The position numbers and the translations under genes are program-made. A stretch of DNA of 64,000 nt from Pseudomonas resinovorans NBRC 106553 (GTDB lineage Bacteria; Pseudomonadota; Gammaproteobacteria; Pseudomonadales; Pseudomonadaceae), in NCBI RefSeq assembly GCF_000412695.1, contig NC_021506.1, forward strand, positions 124,001-188,000, written 5' to 3'. Each line of letters opens with the position of its first letter. The first letter of the stretch is position 1. The notes beneath the pieces are model-generated. The model had not been told where the DNA came from. It saw nothing but the letters and a program-made list of their open reading frames with translations, and did not search any database. Shown here piece by piece: positions 45,484-55,488 of the stretch.

Positions 45484-45696
45484 ATGAGCCGAGACACCTA
45501 CGAAGCCAACATCGCCTTCATCGACCAGACGGTAAAGCGCCTGGAGCGCAATGAGGTGAGCATCGACGAGCTGGAGACCCTTGCTCGCGAATTTGCGGAT
45601 GCACGTAAGTTCTGCGCCGACCGGCTTACCCGAATCGAGAGCGTTGTTCAGGCAACCTTGGGCGCTGAAGAGGGTCAGTCCGGTGAACGCACCTGA
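45484..45696 (+). CDS. xseB: Exonuclease VII small subunit XseB
   Basis: 70 residues, helical, with the XseB-type pattern YEANIAFIDQTVKRLE, then SIDELETLAREFADA and a final helix. The chromosomal protein is of similar length (about 70-80). Overlaps xseA by 14 bp, which supports the subunit pairing. Confidence 0.8.
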   Translation: MSRDTYEANIAFIDQTVKRLERNEVSIDELETLAREFADARKFCADRLTRIESVVQATLGAEEGQSGERT

Positions 45697-47077
45697 TCCG
45701 GTTGAGCAGCACCTCACTCTCAGCGCATACCTTACCCAGATCCAGAAGGCTGTCCGTGCTGCGGTACCAGACAGCAGCTGGGTTATTGCGGAACTCAGCG
45801 ACTTCAAGCGCCGTCCGAACGGCCACTGCTACATGGACATCTTGGAGTCGCGTGAGGGAGCCGAGGTCGCGAAAGCACGGTGCACCATGTTTGCGAACGT
45901 CGCCGGCAAGGTACTTGGTGAGTGGCAGCAGGCAACCGGAGGCCTGCCCCAAGCAGGAATGAACGTCCTGCTGAAAGTGAGGGCGGATTTTTCCCCTCAG
46001 TTTGGCTTCTCCCTGATGGTCACCGGCATCGACCCGAGCTACACGCTGGGTGACATGCAGGCCAAGATGCAGAAGATCATTGTTTCCCTGAAGGAGCGGC
46101 AGTGGTTCGACCTACAGCGGGGACTTCCCTCTCCAGGAGGGTTCTGGCGCGTTGCGGTTGTGGCTCCGCACGAGGCTGCTGGGCTGGCCGATTTTCGGCG
46201 TGATGCAGAGCAGTTGGCTGCGGCCGAAGTGTGCGGCTTCGAGTATTTCTCAGCGACGTTCCAGGGGCGTGACGCATCAGACAGCATCCGCTCTGCGTTG
46301 CGGACGGTTCATGAGCAACATCAACAGCAGCCATTCGACGCCGTATGCATCATCCGCGGGGGTGGGGCGAAAAGCGATCTGGCCTGGCTCAACGACGCGA
46401 ACCTTGCGGCTTGGGTCTGCCGTTTGCCTGTTCCGGTATTCACCGGCATTGGGCACGAGATCGACGAATGCGTGCTTGACCTCGTGGCACACCGCCGGTT
46501 CGACACACCATCGAAGGTCATCGGGTTCATCAAAACAGCGCTCATGTCTGAGGCCTCAACTGCTCGGGCTCAGGTCGAGCGGGCCAACGGCATGATCTTG
46601 CGCCTGGTGTCTGGGCAAGCCCCGCATCTGGATCGCGCTTGGAGCACCTTCAGCCGGCGTGTGACGGAAACGCTCCATAGGGAGCAGCGGCAACTGTTGC
46701 AACAGCAAAGCAGCCTCGACAAAGGCCGGGACCGCCTCCTCAGCCAACAGCGCATGGCCCTCCAGCTCGCGCAGGATCGATTTTCAAGGCTCGGGGCTGG
46801 CCTGTGTGTAGCTGAGCGCCAAAGGGGGCTGTTTGCCGCCTCGAGGGTGGCTTCCCTGAGTATGGCGCTGATCGCCAAGGAAACTTCGCGTCTGGAGCTT
46901 GCATCCACGGTCTTCGACAAGACGAACCCGCTTGCACTGCTCGGGAGAGGATTTGCCTTAGTCCGTGGCCCTGGTGGGGTGATAATCAGCAGCGCCGAGC
47001 AGGCTCGCGATGCGGGCAAGCTGGATCTGGCGTTTGCCGATGGCCATGTCACTGCGGATGTGGCGACTCCGCATTGA
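45683..47077 (+). CDS. xseA: Exonuclease VII large subunit XseA
   Basis: 464 residues (family about 450). N-terminal OB-fold (about 10-105), catalytic domain with IIRGGGAKSDLAWLND near residue 223 and PVFTGIGHEID near 250, a long coiled coil (about 290-400), and a C-terminal NPLALLGRGFALV block. It degrades single-stranded DNA into short pieces with XseB. GTG 45683 is the chosen start. Finding both subunits together on a conjugative element is unusual. Confidence 0.92.
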   Translation: MNAPDPVEQHLTLSAYLTQIQKAVRAAVPDSSWVIAELSDFKRRPNGHCYMDILESREGAEVAKARCTMFANVAGKVLGEWQQATGGLPQAGMNVLLKVRADFSPQFGFSLMVTGIDPSYTLGDMQAKMQKIIVSLKERQWFDLQRGLPSPGGFWRVAVVAPHEAAGLADFRRDAEQLAAAEVCGFEYFSATFQGRDASDSIRSALRTVHEQHQQQPFDAVCIIRGGGAKSDLAWLNDANLAAWVCRLPVPVFTGIGHEIDECVLDLVAHRRFDTPSKVIGFIKTALMSEASTARAQVERANGMILRLVSGQAPHLDRAWSTFSRRVTETLHREQRQLLQQQSSLDKGRDRLLSQQRMALQLAQDRFSRLGAGLCVAERQRGLFAASRVASLSMALIAKETSRLELASTVFDKTNPLALLGRGFALVRGPGGVIISSAEQARDAGKLDLAFADGHVTADVATPH

Positions 47078-47173
47078 TGGAGTCACATCCTCGAGAGGTA
47101 TGGGAAACTTGTCTCAGTGAGTTGGGGTTGTGCGAATTGCCGTTATCCTGGCCACCTGCACTGGAAAAGACAA

Positions 47174-47371
47174 ATGACGACCGTAGCTAGCTTGTTCCGA
47201 AATTTGGTAGCGATCACCGCGTTGGTTTACGCCTATTTCGCATTTGACGTTCATCCAGATCCGCGCCGCTGGCATTGGGGCGCTTGGCTTGTCCTTGCAT
47301 TTTGGTATGTGGTTCTGCTCGGTGTTTACTGGGAGAAACGTTCAAAGGCTCAATATGATGGTCGGAGCTGA
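47174..47371 (+). CDS. Small two-pass membrane protein
   Basis: 65 residues with two hydrophobic segments (about 5-22 and 33-52) and a charged C-terminus. ATG 47174 is preferred over the extension from 47117. Unknown function. Confidence 0.55.
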   Translation: MTTVASLFRNLVAITALVYAYFAFDVHPDPRRWHWGAWLVLAFWYVVLLGVYWEKRSKAQYDGRS

Positions 47372-47392
47372 GCAATAAGTAGGAGAATCCCT

Positions 47393-47803
47393 GTGACCGC
47401 GACCGTTACCCCTATCAAGCACGTCATCACGAATTGCTCGCGGTGCAATGCCTGGATTACTGACGGGCAATCGACCGTAACCATTACCGTGGCAAACGAG
47501 ACATGGCGTGGGCTTCGAGGTGAAATGGCGGAGGTCGAAGTCGAGAATGCGAAGGTGGCCTTGCTGTTCTGCCGCCGCTGCGCCAATAAGTACGATTTTT
47601 CAAGGATCGCCGTTGGCCGGAGTCGCACCGAAGAGGATGAGTTGCTGATCGAGTTGGCCGAAGAGGCAGAGATTGAAGCAAGCCGCGAGGCTGCATCCAA
47701 GGATTTGCAGGTTTCGCCTGGCAGGTTGTCTGCTGAGCAGATTCGAGGTTGGATTCTTGAGCAGCAGTACAAAGAGCTGGAGGCCGAGGGCTTCTTCAAC
47801 TGA
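47393..47803 (+). CDS. Small zinc-binding-like protein
   Basis: 136 residues; CSRC near residue 15 and CRRC near 60 form two CxxC pairs, suggesting a zinc ribbon, followed by an acidic helical tail. GTG start with AGGAGAA upstream. Unknown function. Confidence 0.6.
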   Translation: MTATVTPIKHVITNCSRCNAWITDGQSTVTITVANETWRGLRGEMAEVEVENAKVALLFCRRCANKYDFSRIAVGRSRTEEDELLIELAEEAEIEASREAASKDLQVSPGRLSAEQIRGWILEQQYKELEAEGFFN

Positions 47804-47822
47804 TTTCTACGGAAGGGACCGA

Positions 47823-48170
47823 GTGAACACACAAAAAAACAATCTTGAAAGCGATGGATCTGGTAGCTGGGATATGCCACTCAGGGCCGCTTCTCTGCTT
47901 TCGATCATGTTGGGGGCCTTGATCTTTGGCGCTGGTGCAAACCCCCTTGCAATGGCCAACATCCCGCTTTCCATAGCGGCTGGCGCGGCCGTATTTATCA
48001 GTTTCGTCGGCGTCTATCGAGGAGGTATCGGCGGGATGCTGATTTTTGCTCTCGGGCACGCCTTGCTGGGGGCGGCGCTGTTCGGCGGTATGATTTCTCC
48101 CTGGCTTTATGCGCTGGGTATCCCACTAGCTGTTCCAGGCGTCGCCTATCGCATCCTTACTCCAGCATAG
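47823..48170 (+). CDS. Small multi-pass membrane protein
   Basis: 115 residues, with hydrophobic segments covering about residues 22-110 (three or four passes) and many Gly/Ala. GTG 47823 has GGAAGGGACC upstream; the longer frame from 47673 lies within the preceding gene and is rejected. Confidence 0.6.
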   Translation: MNTQKNNLESDGSGSWDMPLRAASLLSIMLGALIFGAGANPLAMANIPLSIAAGAAVFISFVGVYRGGIGGMLIFALGHALLGAALFGGMISPWLYALGIPLAVPGVAYRILTPA

Positions 48171-48932
48171 ATGGAAATAATCATGGCAAATCAACGTGAT
48201 GAGCTGACGAAGGCGACGGGAATTACCGCGGACGTGGTGATGGAAGTTGGCGCGTACTTCAGCGCCAAGGAAATGCGCAGTGTGCAGACGGGCCTTACCA
48301 CCGCCGCCCGCGAGCTACGTGCGTTTACGCAGAACAATTCACTGCTTGGACGTCTTGGCGGGAAACTTTCTCACGAGCAACGGGAGTTGCTGACCAACGC
48401 CGCAGCACTTTTGGACTCGGTGAAGTACAACGTCGAGCATGCCAAGGAGCGCAAAGACCGCGCAGAGAAAGCCAGGGCCAAAAAACGCCAGCAGTGGGCG
48501 CGGGAAGCCGGCCAACTGGTTAAAGCCCGCTTCTCCTTCCCCAGCGATACAGTGGCCGAGCAGTTGCGGATACTGGAACTGCACCTTGTTGTTCAGGTGG
48601 TGTTGGGGCATGCCGTCTATTTGCCGAGCCACCTGGCGTTGCGCAAATCAATGCAAGAGGAGGCGCCGCGTTGGGCCAACCACACTACCGCGCAATGGCA
48701 TCGTAGTCGGGTGTCCAGCTTGTTGTCTGATATCCACTCAGCCCTGCAGGACTACCTGAGCTTGGACCTAGATGTTTCACCAGCACAGAAGCTGGAGGAG
48801 TTGCAGCGCAGCCTGGACACTCAGCGCGCCGAGGTTCTGGCCAGACCTCAATCCGTCGAAACTCTCCGCATCTGGACGGATGCGCTGAAAGGCGCGGCAT
48901 TCATCACCAGCGTTATGCCCTCGAAGAATTAG
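48171..48932 (+). CDS. Hypothetical helical protein
   Basis: 253 residues, or 249 if ATG 48183 is used. Helical throughout with a strongly basic central segment (KERKDRAEKARAKKRQQWARE, about 85-105) that may bind nucleic acid. Begins immediately after the previous stop. Family not recognised. Confidence 0.65.
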   Translation: MEIIMANQRDELTKATGITADVVMEVGAYFSAKEMRSVQTGLTTAARELRAFTQNNSLLGRLGGKLSHEQRELLTNAAALLDSVKYNVEHAKERKDRAEKARAKKRQQWAREAGQLVKARFSFPSDTVAEQLRILELHLVVQVVLGHAVYLPSHLALRKSMQEEAPRWANHTTAQWHRSRVSSLLSDIHSALQDYLSLDLDVSPAQKLEELQRSLDTQRAEVLARPQSVETLRIWTDALKGAAFITSVMPSKN

Positions 48933-49020
48933 TCGATAGAAAATTTCCGCTAGGAAAATCGCGGTATCGCCAAGCCCCCGACGAACTGGGCCGCGGTTTT
49001 CAGAACTGAAGGGAAAATTG

Positions 49021-49503
49021 ATGAGCACTCCAACCGTAATCCAAACTAGCAAAATCATGCCTGCTAGCGGCCCGGCGAGGCCACCTAGTCAGAGCCAGGT
49101 GGATGCTATGGCTATCAGTATCAAAGAGCTGGGCATCATGGAGCCCATCCTCGTTCGAAAGGTGGGCGAACGCTATGAGATCATTCCTGGTGGAGGTCTG
49201 GTTCGGTGGCTTGCGGCTTCGGAGTTGGGGATAGATATCGTCCCGATTCGTGTGCTGCAACTCGACGAAGAGGCCTGTGCAGTATCTTCACTCCTCGCCA
49301 ACACCAGTCGCGAGCCCATCGCCCCCGAAGAGACGGTAGGGAACCTGGAGAGGCTGATCGAGGAGTTTGGAGAGAATGCATCTGATCTGGTCATGGAGCA
49401 AATGCCCTCACTTCGTGAGGCAGCCGCAGCTGACCCTGAGCTACAAGCCCGTATCAATGCTCTTTTCGCGCGTTGCAAAATCGAAAGCGAACATGCTCCC
49501 TAG
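49021..49503 (+). CDS. ParB/Srx-type nuclease-fold protein
   Basis: 160 residues. QVDAMAISIKELGIMEPILVRKVGERYEIIPGGGLVRWLAASELG follows the ParB N-terminal pattern, but the usual GERR segment is replaced by GGGLVRW, so the CTP-binding/nuclease site is altered. No helix-turn-helix or dimer domain follows, so it is not a full partition ParB. Reported separately: no ParA is present in the window. Confidence 0.72.
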   Translation: MSTPTVIQTSKIMPASGPARPPSQSQVDAMAISIKELGIMEPILVRKVGERYEIIPGGGLVRWLAASELGIDIVPIRVLQLDEEACAVSSLLANTSREPIAPEETVGNLERLIEEFGENASDLVMEQMPSLREAAAADPELQARINALFARCKIESEHAP

Positions 49504-49528
49504 AGCGCTCTCAAGGACTGATAAAATC

Positions 49529-50095
49529 ATGAAAGATGAAGTGCAATCGGGTTACAAGCCTGTTCAGGACGATGTGCTGAAGACATTGGGCCTTGCGGTG
49601 ATCGCCGGGCAGGGTGTTGAGCACTTGTTGAGCTGTTGCCTAACGTATCCTTTGCATGGCGAGCCACTGCAAACTGTTGAACAGCTTCACACTCTGCTTG
49701 AACGACACTCAAAAGCCACACTGGGACAACTGCTCAAAGCGCTGCGGAAGCGGGTTGATCTGCATCCCACCTTCGACGAAAAGTTGGATCGCTTCCTCCA
49801 GAATCGCAACGTGATCGCGCATCGCTTACATGATGTGCCAGGAGGTTTTGACCTGCATTCCGATGAGGGACGGAATAGGCTCAAGGCTTTTCTGCTCCAG
49901 TATATGGATGATGGCCATACCGTCAGCATGGTGTTGCTGGGGGTTTTGCGGGAATGGGCCAGTCAAGAAGGCATTGATATTCCCAACCAGCACCATCTGA
50001 GCCAGCGTATGAGGGATCACCTAGACGCCAATGTCGTGCCCAACTTGGAAGCCTTGATCAGGTCAAAAGAAATTGGCTCGAAGTCAACGGATTAA
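49529..50095 (+). CDS. HEPN-like protein (RNxxxH motif)
   Basis: 188 residues, all-helical. FLQNRNVIAHRL near residues 88-100 contains the R-x4-H motif of HEPN ribonucleases and is followed by a further helical bundle. HEPN proteins often act as RNases in toxin-antitoxin or defence modules; whether this one is active is unknown. ATG 49529 is chosen; upstream codons overlap the ParB-like gene. Confidence 0.62.
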   Translation: MKDEVQSGYKPVQDDVLKTLGLAVIAGQGVEHLLSCCLTYPLHGEPLQTVEQLHTLLERHSKATLGQLLKALRKRVDLHPTFDEKLDRFLQNRNVIAHRLHDVPGGFDLHSDEGRNRLKAFLLQYMDDGHTVSMVLLGVLREWASQEGIDIPNQHHLSQRMRDHLDANVVPNLEALIRSKEIGSKSTD

Positions 50096-50163
50096 AACTG
50101 GAGTGGAAATATCGCCGGCTGCACCCAAGCCCTGACCATCTTTGGAATCTGAGGAAAAAGGAT

Positions 50164-50391
50164 ATGGCCAGCCGCCTGCCCTACACTCCGTGCAAGCTTT
50201 ACATCGATGGCGCTGACGACCTGAGCGCTGGCGACTACATCCTCACTTCCGGTGGGTCGGCCTACCTGGTGCAAGGTACCCGGCCCAGTCCGAGCAAACC
50301 TGAGCGTCTGTATCTCGACTGCCTGCGGTGGCCACCTGGCGACATTCCCGAGGACGCCAGGTGCTACCAGCTCAACTGGTACCGGCGGTGA
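50164..50391 (+). CDS. Small hypothetical protein
   Basis: 75 residues, beta-rich with several aromatic residues; AGGATATGG precedes the start. Located between the HEPN-like and helicase genes. No family recognised. Confidence 0.55.
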   Translation: MASRLPYTPCKLYIDGADDLSAGDYILTSGGSAYLVQGTRPSPSKPERLYLDCLRWPPGDIPEDARCYQLNWYRR

Positions 50392-50496
50392 GACAGTGTG
50401 ATCTCCAGCTCGCCTGGCATACACTGGATAGTTGAGCCCCGCCGCCGGCGCTAGCGCTGTGGTGGTCGACGATGTGCATTCCATCGAGAAGAAAGC

Positions 50497-52437
50497 GTGA
50501 CCGACCCGGTTCTTTACATCCCACTGCTGGCTTCACAGGCCGATACCTTGGTTGATCCGAGCGGTTCTGCCCGTGTTCTGCTGGGGCAATGGGACGTGGC
50601 CCAAGTGGCGTCGGTAGCTGTCATCCAGAATTTACCGGCCCTGGACGGAAAGCCGAAAAGCGAAATGCTCGTTGAGAAGGCCCTGGCCGAGTTGATCTCA
50701 GTCGGAACGGAACTGAGCCAAACGCATCCACCTGGTACGTTTTCTAGCCTGATTGCCGGCCGATTTAAGCGAGAGTTGTTTGAGCGAGGGCTGGCGCTTA
50801 TGCCTAGGCTGCGGCTGCGCTTCCTGGATGAGGAGGCGCTGGACGCGAAGCAATTCCTGAATGGTGGCCACTGGGACTTCAACTTCTGTGCGGCGCACAC
50901 CCAAAAGCTCAACCCGCTCAAGCATTCGTTCGAAACCCCATCGGGGAAAACAATTTCTCTGTCGAATCAGCAGAGCCGGACGTTTCGCGTTATCCACGCC
51001 GAACCCGATGAAAGCATCCATATCCAGGGCCTGGCTGGTACCGGCAAAACCCACATGATCGAACGCTTGGTGGACTCGCTTTCATCATGTCGACCACTCG
51101 TGCTGGCGTTCACCGCGGTGCAGCTCCAGGCCCTGATGCAGCGAATCGGAGCCGCGAACGTAAGAGGAATGACGTTCGGAGATCTTGCCAACCATGTGCT
51201 TGAGCGAAGTTTTGGTTACTACAGGCCTGGCAAACGGGCATCCGCTCGGCACCAGGTTACCCCGGAAGACATCGCTTCCCGGTTAGGCTTCGGGTCGATC
51301 GGTAGGCTCAGCCCTGCCCAAGTAGCCACGGCCTGCGCGAGAATGGTTGCCTCTTTTTGCAACAGTACTGACCTTGCCTTATCAGAGCAGCACATCCCCA
51401 AAGGGCTTACCCTCGAAGTCGTAGATCGCTTGGTGCTGGTAGGGTATGCCCAAAGGTTGTGGGACCAGACCATAGAACCTACCGATCAGCGCCTTCAGCT
51501 CCCGCTTCGCGGTTATCACCGAATCAAGCACATGACCCTTCTTCACGAGGCGGTCATAGGCCTGGAGTTCACCCACATCATTGTCGACGAAGCGCACGAC
51601 CTGAGCTGGCCACTCTCTGTATTTCTCGACCGCTGTAGCCAACCCGTGATTACCCTGGGTGACGCATGCCAGCGCCTGGATGGGAGCTACTACCAACGGG
51701 CCAGCACACTCCGCAAGCACGAGATCACCCACTCCATTCGCGCCGGCCGGCAGATCGAGGGAGTCATAAACCCCCTCATCGACAAACACCCAATACTGAA
51801 ATTGGCTTCGCTCGAGGGCAACAACGGCATTGAGACAAAGGTTATCTACTACGACAAGCCAGAGGTTCCCACTGGGGCCGTGACCATCCTGGTTGATTCC
51901 GAGTGGGGATTATTCGAGTGGTTTCAGCGCCTGGGGAGCGCTGGCGCGACCTTCAGCTTGCTACCTGGAGCAATCAACACTTTCCGCCGGTTCATTCTCG
52001 ATTGCATTGGCCTGTTCCATGATCAGGTACGGCCAACCCACAGCGCGCTCTTCAGGTACACCCACTGGGATGATCTCCGGGCGGACATGGGCAGCAAAAA
52101 TAGTAGCTTTCAGCGCATCGACCGGATGCTCAGTAAGGGCTATAGCTCATCAGAGTTCGAAGCATCGTTACTCAACCTCGATGCGTCAGGGACAGCCCCG
52201 CTACAGCTCGGCCGGGTCATGGACGCACGCAATTCAGAGATCGACGCTGTGATGCTCGCACCAGACTTGCTCAGTCAAGTAGGACCTGGTGACCGCATTG
52301 CAGCGAGCAGGGCTTTTGCAGCCCTTTACACTGGTGGATCGAGAGCTCGACACAAGCTCATCGTTCCTGGTTATCTCCGAGACTGGGCGTCTGATATGTC
52401 CACGGCGGCGAAAGCTCAGATAACCCCATCTTCATGA
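50497..52437 (+). CDS. SF1 (UvrD-like) helicase/ATPase
   Basis: 646 residues. Walker A GLAGTGKTH near residue 178, Walker B IIVDEAHD near 362, motif III-like TLGDACQRLD near 390, and a motif VI-like ALYTGGSRARHKL near 607, as in UvrD/Rep-type enzymes. The 170-residue N-terminal region is not recognised and may be a nuclease-like or regulatory domain. GTG start. Stop overlaps the start of the next (broken) gene. Confidence 0.85.
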   Translation: MTDPVLYIPLLASQADTLVDPSGSARVLLGQWDVAQVASVAVIQNLPALDGKPKSEMLVEKALAELISVGTELSQTHPPGTFSSLIAGRFKRELFERGLALMPRLRLRFLDEEALDAKQFLNGGHWDFNFCAAHTQKLNPLKHSFETPSGKTISLSNQQSRTFRVIHAEPDESIHIQGLAGTGKTHMIERLVDSLSSCRPLVLAFTAVQLQALMQRIGAANVRGMTFGDLANHVLERSFGYYRPGKRASARHQVTPEDIASRLGFGSIGRLSPAQVATACARMVASFCNSTDLALSEQHIPKGLTLEVVDRLVLVGYAQRLWDQTIEPTDQRLQLPLRGYHRIKHMTLLHEAVIGLEFTHIIVDEAHDLSWPLSVFLDRCSQPVITLGDACQRLDGSYYQRASTLRKHEITHSIRAGRQIEGVINPLIDKHPILKLASLEGNNGIETKVIYYDKPEVPTGAVTILVDSEWGLFEWFQRLGSAGATFSLLPGAINTFRRFILDCIGLFHDQVRPTHSALFRYTHWDDLRADMGSKNSSFQRIDRMLSKGYSSSEFEASLLNLDASGTAPLQLGRVMDARNSEIDAVMLAPDLLSQVGPGDRIAASRAFAALYTGGSRARHKLIVPGYLRDWASDMSTAAKAQITPSS

Positions 52438-52484
52438 TGGTGGGCTCCATGAAACAGTGCTGTCTCGAAGGCAGCGGCCAACAA

Positions 52485-52522
52485 GGGGCGAATAGAGAAA
52501 ACGGAAAAAATCGTACGCTAAG
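52485..52522 (+). repeat. Tn3-family 38-bp terminal inverted repeat, tnpA end
   Basis: Begins GGGGCGAATAGAGAAAACGG and ends CGTACGCTAAG. It abuts the tnpA stop codon region. Agrees with the right-hand repeat at both its outer GGGG and inner CGTACGCTAAG portions, less well in the middle. Confidence 0.92.
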
Positions 52523-55485
52523 GTTTTCCGGGCAGCCTTAGCGGCCGAAACTTCCCGTCCTCCAGCCTGCGGCTCTGCCGCCAGACATAATCGCCGGTCA
52601 GGTTGATGTGCTCCCACCCCAGCGGCGACAGGTACTGCAGCAGCTCGCCATCCACCGACTTCCCCGCTTCGCCCATCGCCTGGGTGGCGCGTTCCAAGTA
52701 CACCGTGTTCCACAGCACGATGGCGGCCGTCACCAGGTTGAGACCGCTGGCCCGGTAGCGCTGCTGCTCGAAGCTCCGATCCCTGATTTCGCCGAGGCGG
52801 TTGAAGAACACCGCCCTGGCCAGGGAGTTGCGCGCCTCGCCCTTGTTCAGTCCGGCATGCACGCGGCGACGTAGCTCTACGCTTTGCAGCCAGTCGAGGA
52901 TGAACAGTGTGCGCTCAATCCGGCCCAGTTCGCGCAAGGCCACGGCCAGACCGTTCTGGCGCGGGTAGCTGCCGAGCTTGCGCAGCATCAGCGAGGCAGT
53001 GACGGTGCCCTGCTTGATCGAGCTGGCCAGGCGCAGGATGTCGTCCCAGTGGGCGCGGACATGCTTGATGTTCAGGGTACCGCCAACCATTGGGCGCAAT
53101 GTCGGGTAGTCCTGGACGCTATTCGGAACATACAGCTTGGTTTCGCCGAGGTCGCGGATGCGCGGTGCGAAGCGGAAGCCCAGCAGGTGCATCAAGGCGA
53201 AGACGTGATCGGTGAAGCCAGCCGTGTCGGTGTAGTGCTCCTCAATCCGTAGGTCGGACTCGTGGTACAGCAAGCCGTCGAGCACATAGGTGGAATCGCG
53301 CACGCCGACATTCACCACGCGGGTGCTGAACGGTGCGTACTGGTCGGAGATATGGGTGTAGAACAGCCGCCCCGGCTCGCTGCCGTACTTCGGGTTGACG
53401 TGCCCGGTGCTTTCGCCCCGACCGCCCGCCCGGAAGCGCTGGCCATCGGAAGAAGAGGTCGTGCCGTCGCCCCAGTGAGCGGCGAAGGTATGACGGTACT
53501 GGTGGTTGACCAGCTCGGCTAGGGCCGCCGAGTAGGTTTCGTCTCGGATGTGCCAGGCTTGCAGCCAGGACAGCTTGGCGTAGGTCAGGCCGGGGCTCGA
53601 CTCGGCCATCTTGGTCAGCCCGAGGTTGATCGCATCGCCCAGGATCGCTGACAGCAGCAATGTCCGGTCTTTGGCCTCGGCACCGTCCTTCAGGTGGGTG
53701 AAGTGGCGACTGAAGCCCGTCCAGTCGTCCACGTCCATCAGCAGTTCGGTGATCTTGATGCGCGGCAGCAACTGGCTGGTCTGGTCGATCAGCGCCTGCG
53801 CGGTATTGGGCACCGCGGAATCCAGTGGGGTGATCTTCAGCCCTGACTCGGTGAGGATGGCATCGGGCAGCTCGTTGTCCTTGGCCAGGCGGGTGACGGT
53901 GGCCAGCTGCTCGTCCAGCAGCTGCAAGCGTTCTTCCAGGTACTGGTTGCTGTTCGGGTTGATCGCCAGGGGCAGAGCCTGCGCATGCTTGAGCGCGGCG
54001 AACCTCTCTGCCGGCAGCAGGTAGTCGTCGAAGTCGCGGAACTGCCGCGAGCCCTTGACCCAGATGTCGCCGGAGCGCAGCGCGTTCTTCAGCTCTGACA
54101 GGGCGCAGATTTCGTAGAAGCGCCGGTCGAGGCCTTCCGGGGTTATCACTAGCGGCCTCCAGCGCGGCTTGATGAAGGCGGTGGGCGCATCGGCCGGCAC
54201 CTTGCGCAGGTTGTCGGCGTTCATCTCGCGCAGGGTCTGCACGGCCGCCAGCACGCCTTGCGCAGCCGGGGCGGCGCGCAGTTCCAGCACCTCCAACAAG
54301 GCCGGCGTATAGCGGCGCAGGGTGGCGAAGTTCTCGCCAACCAGGTGCAGATGGTCGAAGCCCTCCGGCCGGGCCAGCAGCTCGGCCTCGCTGACGCTCT
54401 CGGTGAACTCGTCCCAGGGAATCACCGCCTCGATGGCGGCGTAGGGATCGCTGCCGCTTTCCTTGGCCTCCAGCAGGGCCTGGCCGATCTTGGAGTACAG
54501 GCGCACCTTGTCGTTGATCGCCTTGCCTTGCTTCTGGAACTGCTGCTGATGCTTGTGCTTCGCGCCGCTGAACAGCTTGACCAGGATGCGGTCGTGCAGA
54601 TCGACCAGCTCATCAATCACGGTCGCCGTACTCTCCAGCACCACGGCGGCCAGGGTCGCGTAGCGCCGCTGCGGCTCGAACTTACCGAGGTCTTTGGGCG
54701 TCATCTGCCCACCCTCGCGGGCCAGCTTGAGCAGGCGGTTCTGGTGGATGTGCCGGCCCAGAGCTTCGGGCAAATCCACCAGCTGAAATGTCTTCAGCCG
54801 CTCGATGTGTTCGAGCATGTGCCGGGAGTTCGGTTTTAGTGGGGCCTGCCGCAACCAGGTCAACCAGGTGATGCTGCTGCCGGCCTTGAGCTTCAACAGC
54901 TCGTCCAGCTTGGCCCGATGCGAGTCCGTGAGTGGTTCGACCAGGGCGCGGTAGACCCGGCGATTGGCCCGCGCAATGGCTTCCGAGCAGGCCCGGTCAA
55001 TCACGCTCAGCGCCGGCAGGATGCGCCGCTTCTGCCGCAGACTCTCCAGCGCCTGGCCGGCCAGCAGCAACCCCTTGTCGGTCTGCTGGGCCAACTCGGT
55101 CAGCTCGCGCACCAGGGCGCGGAAGTCGGACAGGCCGAACGGGGCCAGTTGTAGGTAGGTGCGCAGTTCCTGGGCGTGCTCGCGGCGAGTCACGTCGCGT
55201 TCGCCGTATTTCGCCCAACTCGTTGGGTCGACCTGAACTTGCTTGGCCACCCACTGGATGACCGGCTCGGGCAACTCGCTGTCGGTGCCCAACGCATAGC
55301 CGGGGAAGCGCAGCAGGCAGAGTTGCACCGCAAAGCCCAGACGGTTGGCGTCGCCAGCGCCGCTGGCGGATCAGCGACAGGTCGGAATCGTTGAAGGTGT
55401 AGTAGCGGATCAGGTCATCCTGGCTTTCCGGCAGCGCGAGCAGGGTGTCCCGCTCCGTGGCCGAGAGGATCAAGCGACGCGGCAT
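52518..55485 (-). pseudogene. tnpA: Tn3-family transposase TnpA, frameshifted
   Basis: The C-terminal 936 codons (52518-55328) and an N-terminal piece (start 55485) lie in different frames. The N-terminal frame reads [19 protein letters not shown]...LIRQRR and then derails. Removing one base near 55356 (an extra A on the plus strand, T in the coding strand) restores ...[23 protein letters not shown], the expected continuation, and gives 988 residues, the normal length of Tn21-group transposases. The DDE domain itself is intact. Could be a real mutation or a sequencing error. Confidence 0.88.
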
Positions 55486-55488
55486 GTA

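Noticed and set aside
48985..49015. Operator-like TTTTCAG before the ParB-like gene
   Set aside because: Only one half-site (TTTTCAG then CTGAAGG), wrong spacing and no TAAAA core.
49021..49503. Partition protein ParB of a ParABS system
   Set aside because: Only the N-terminal ParB fold with an altered motif; no DNA-binding or dimer domain and no parA. The ParM-type system is the likely partition system.
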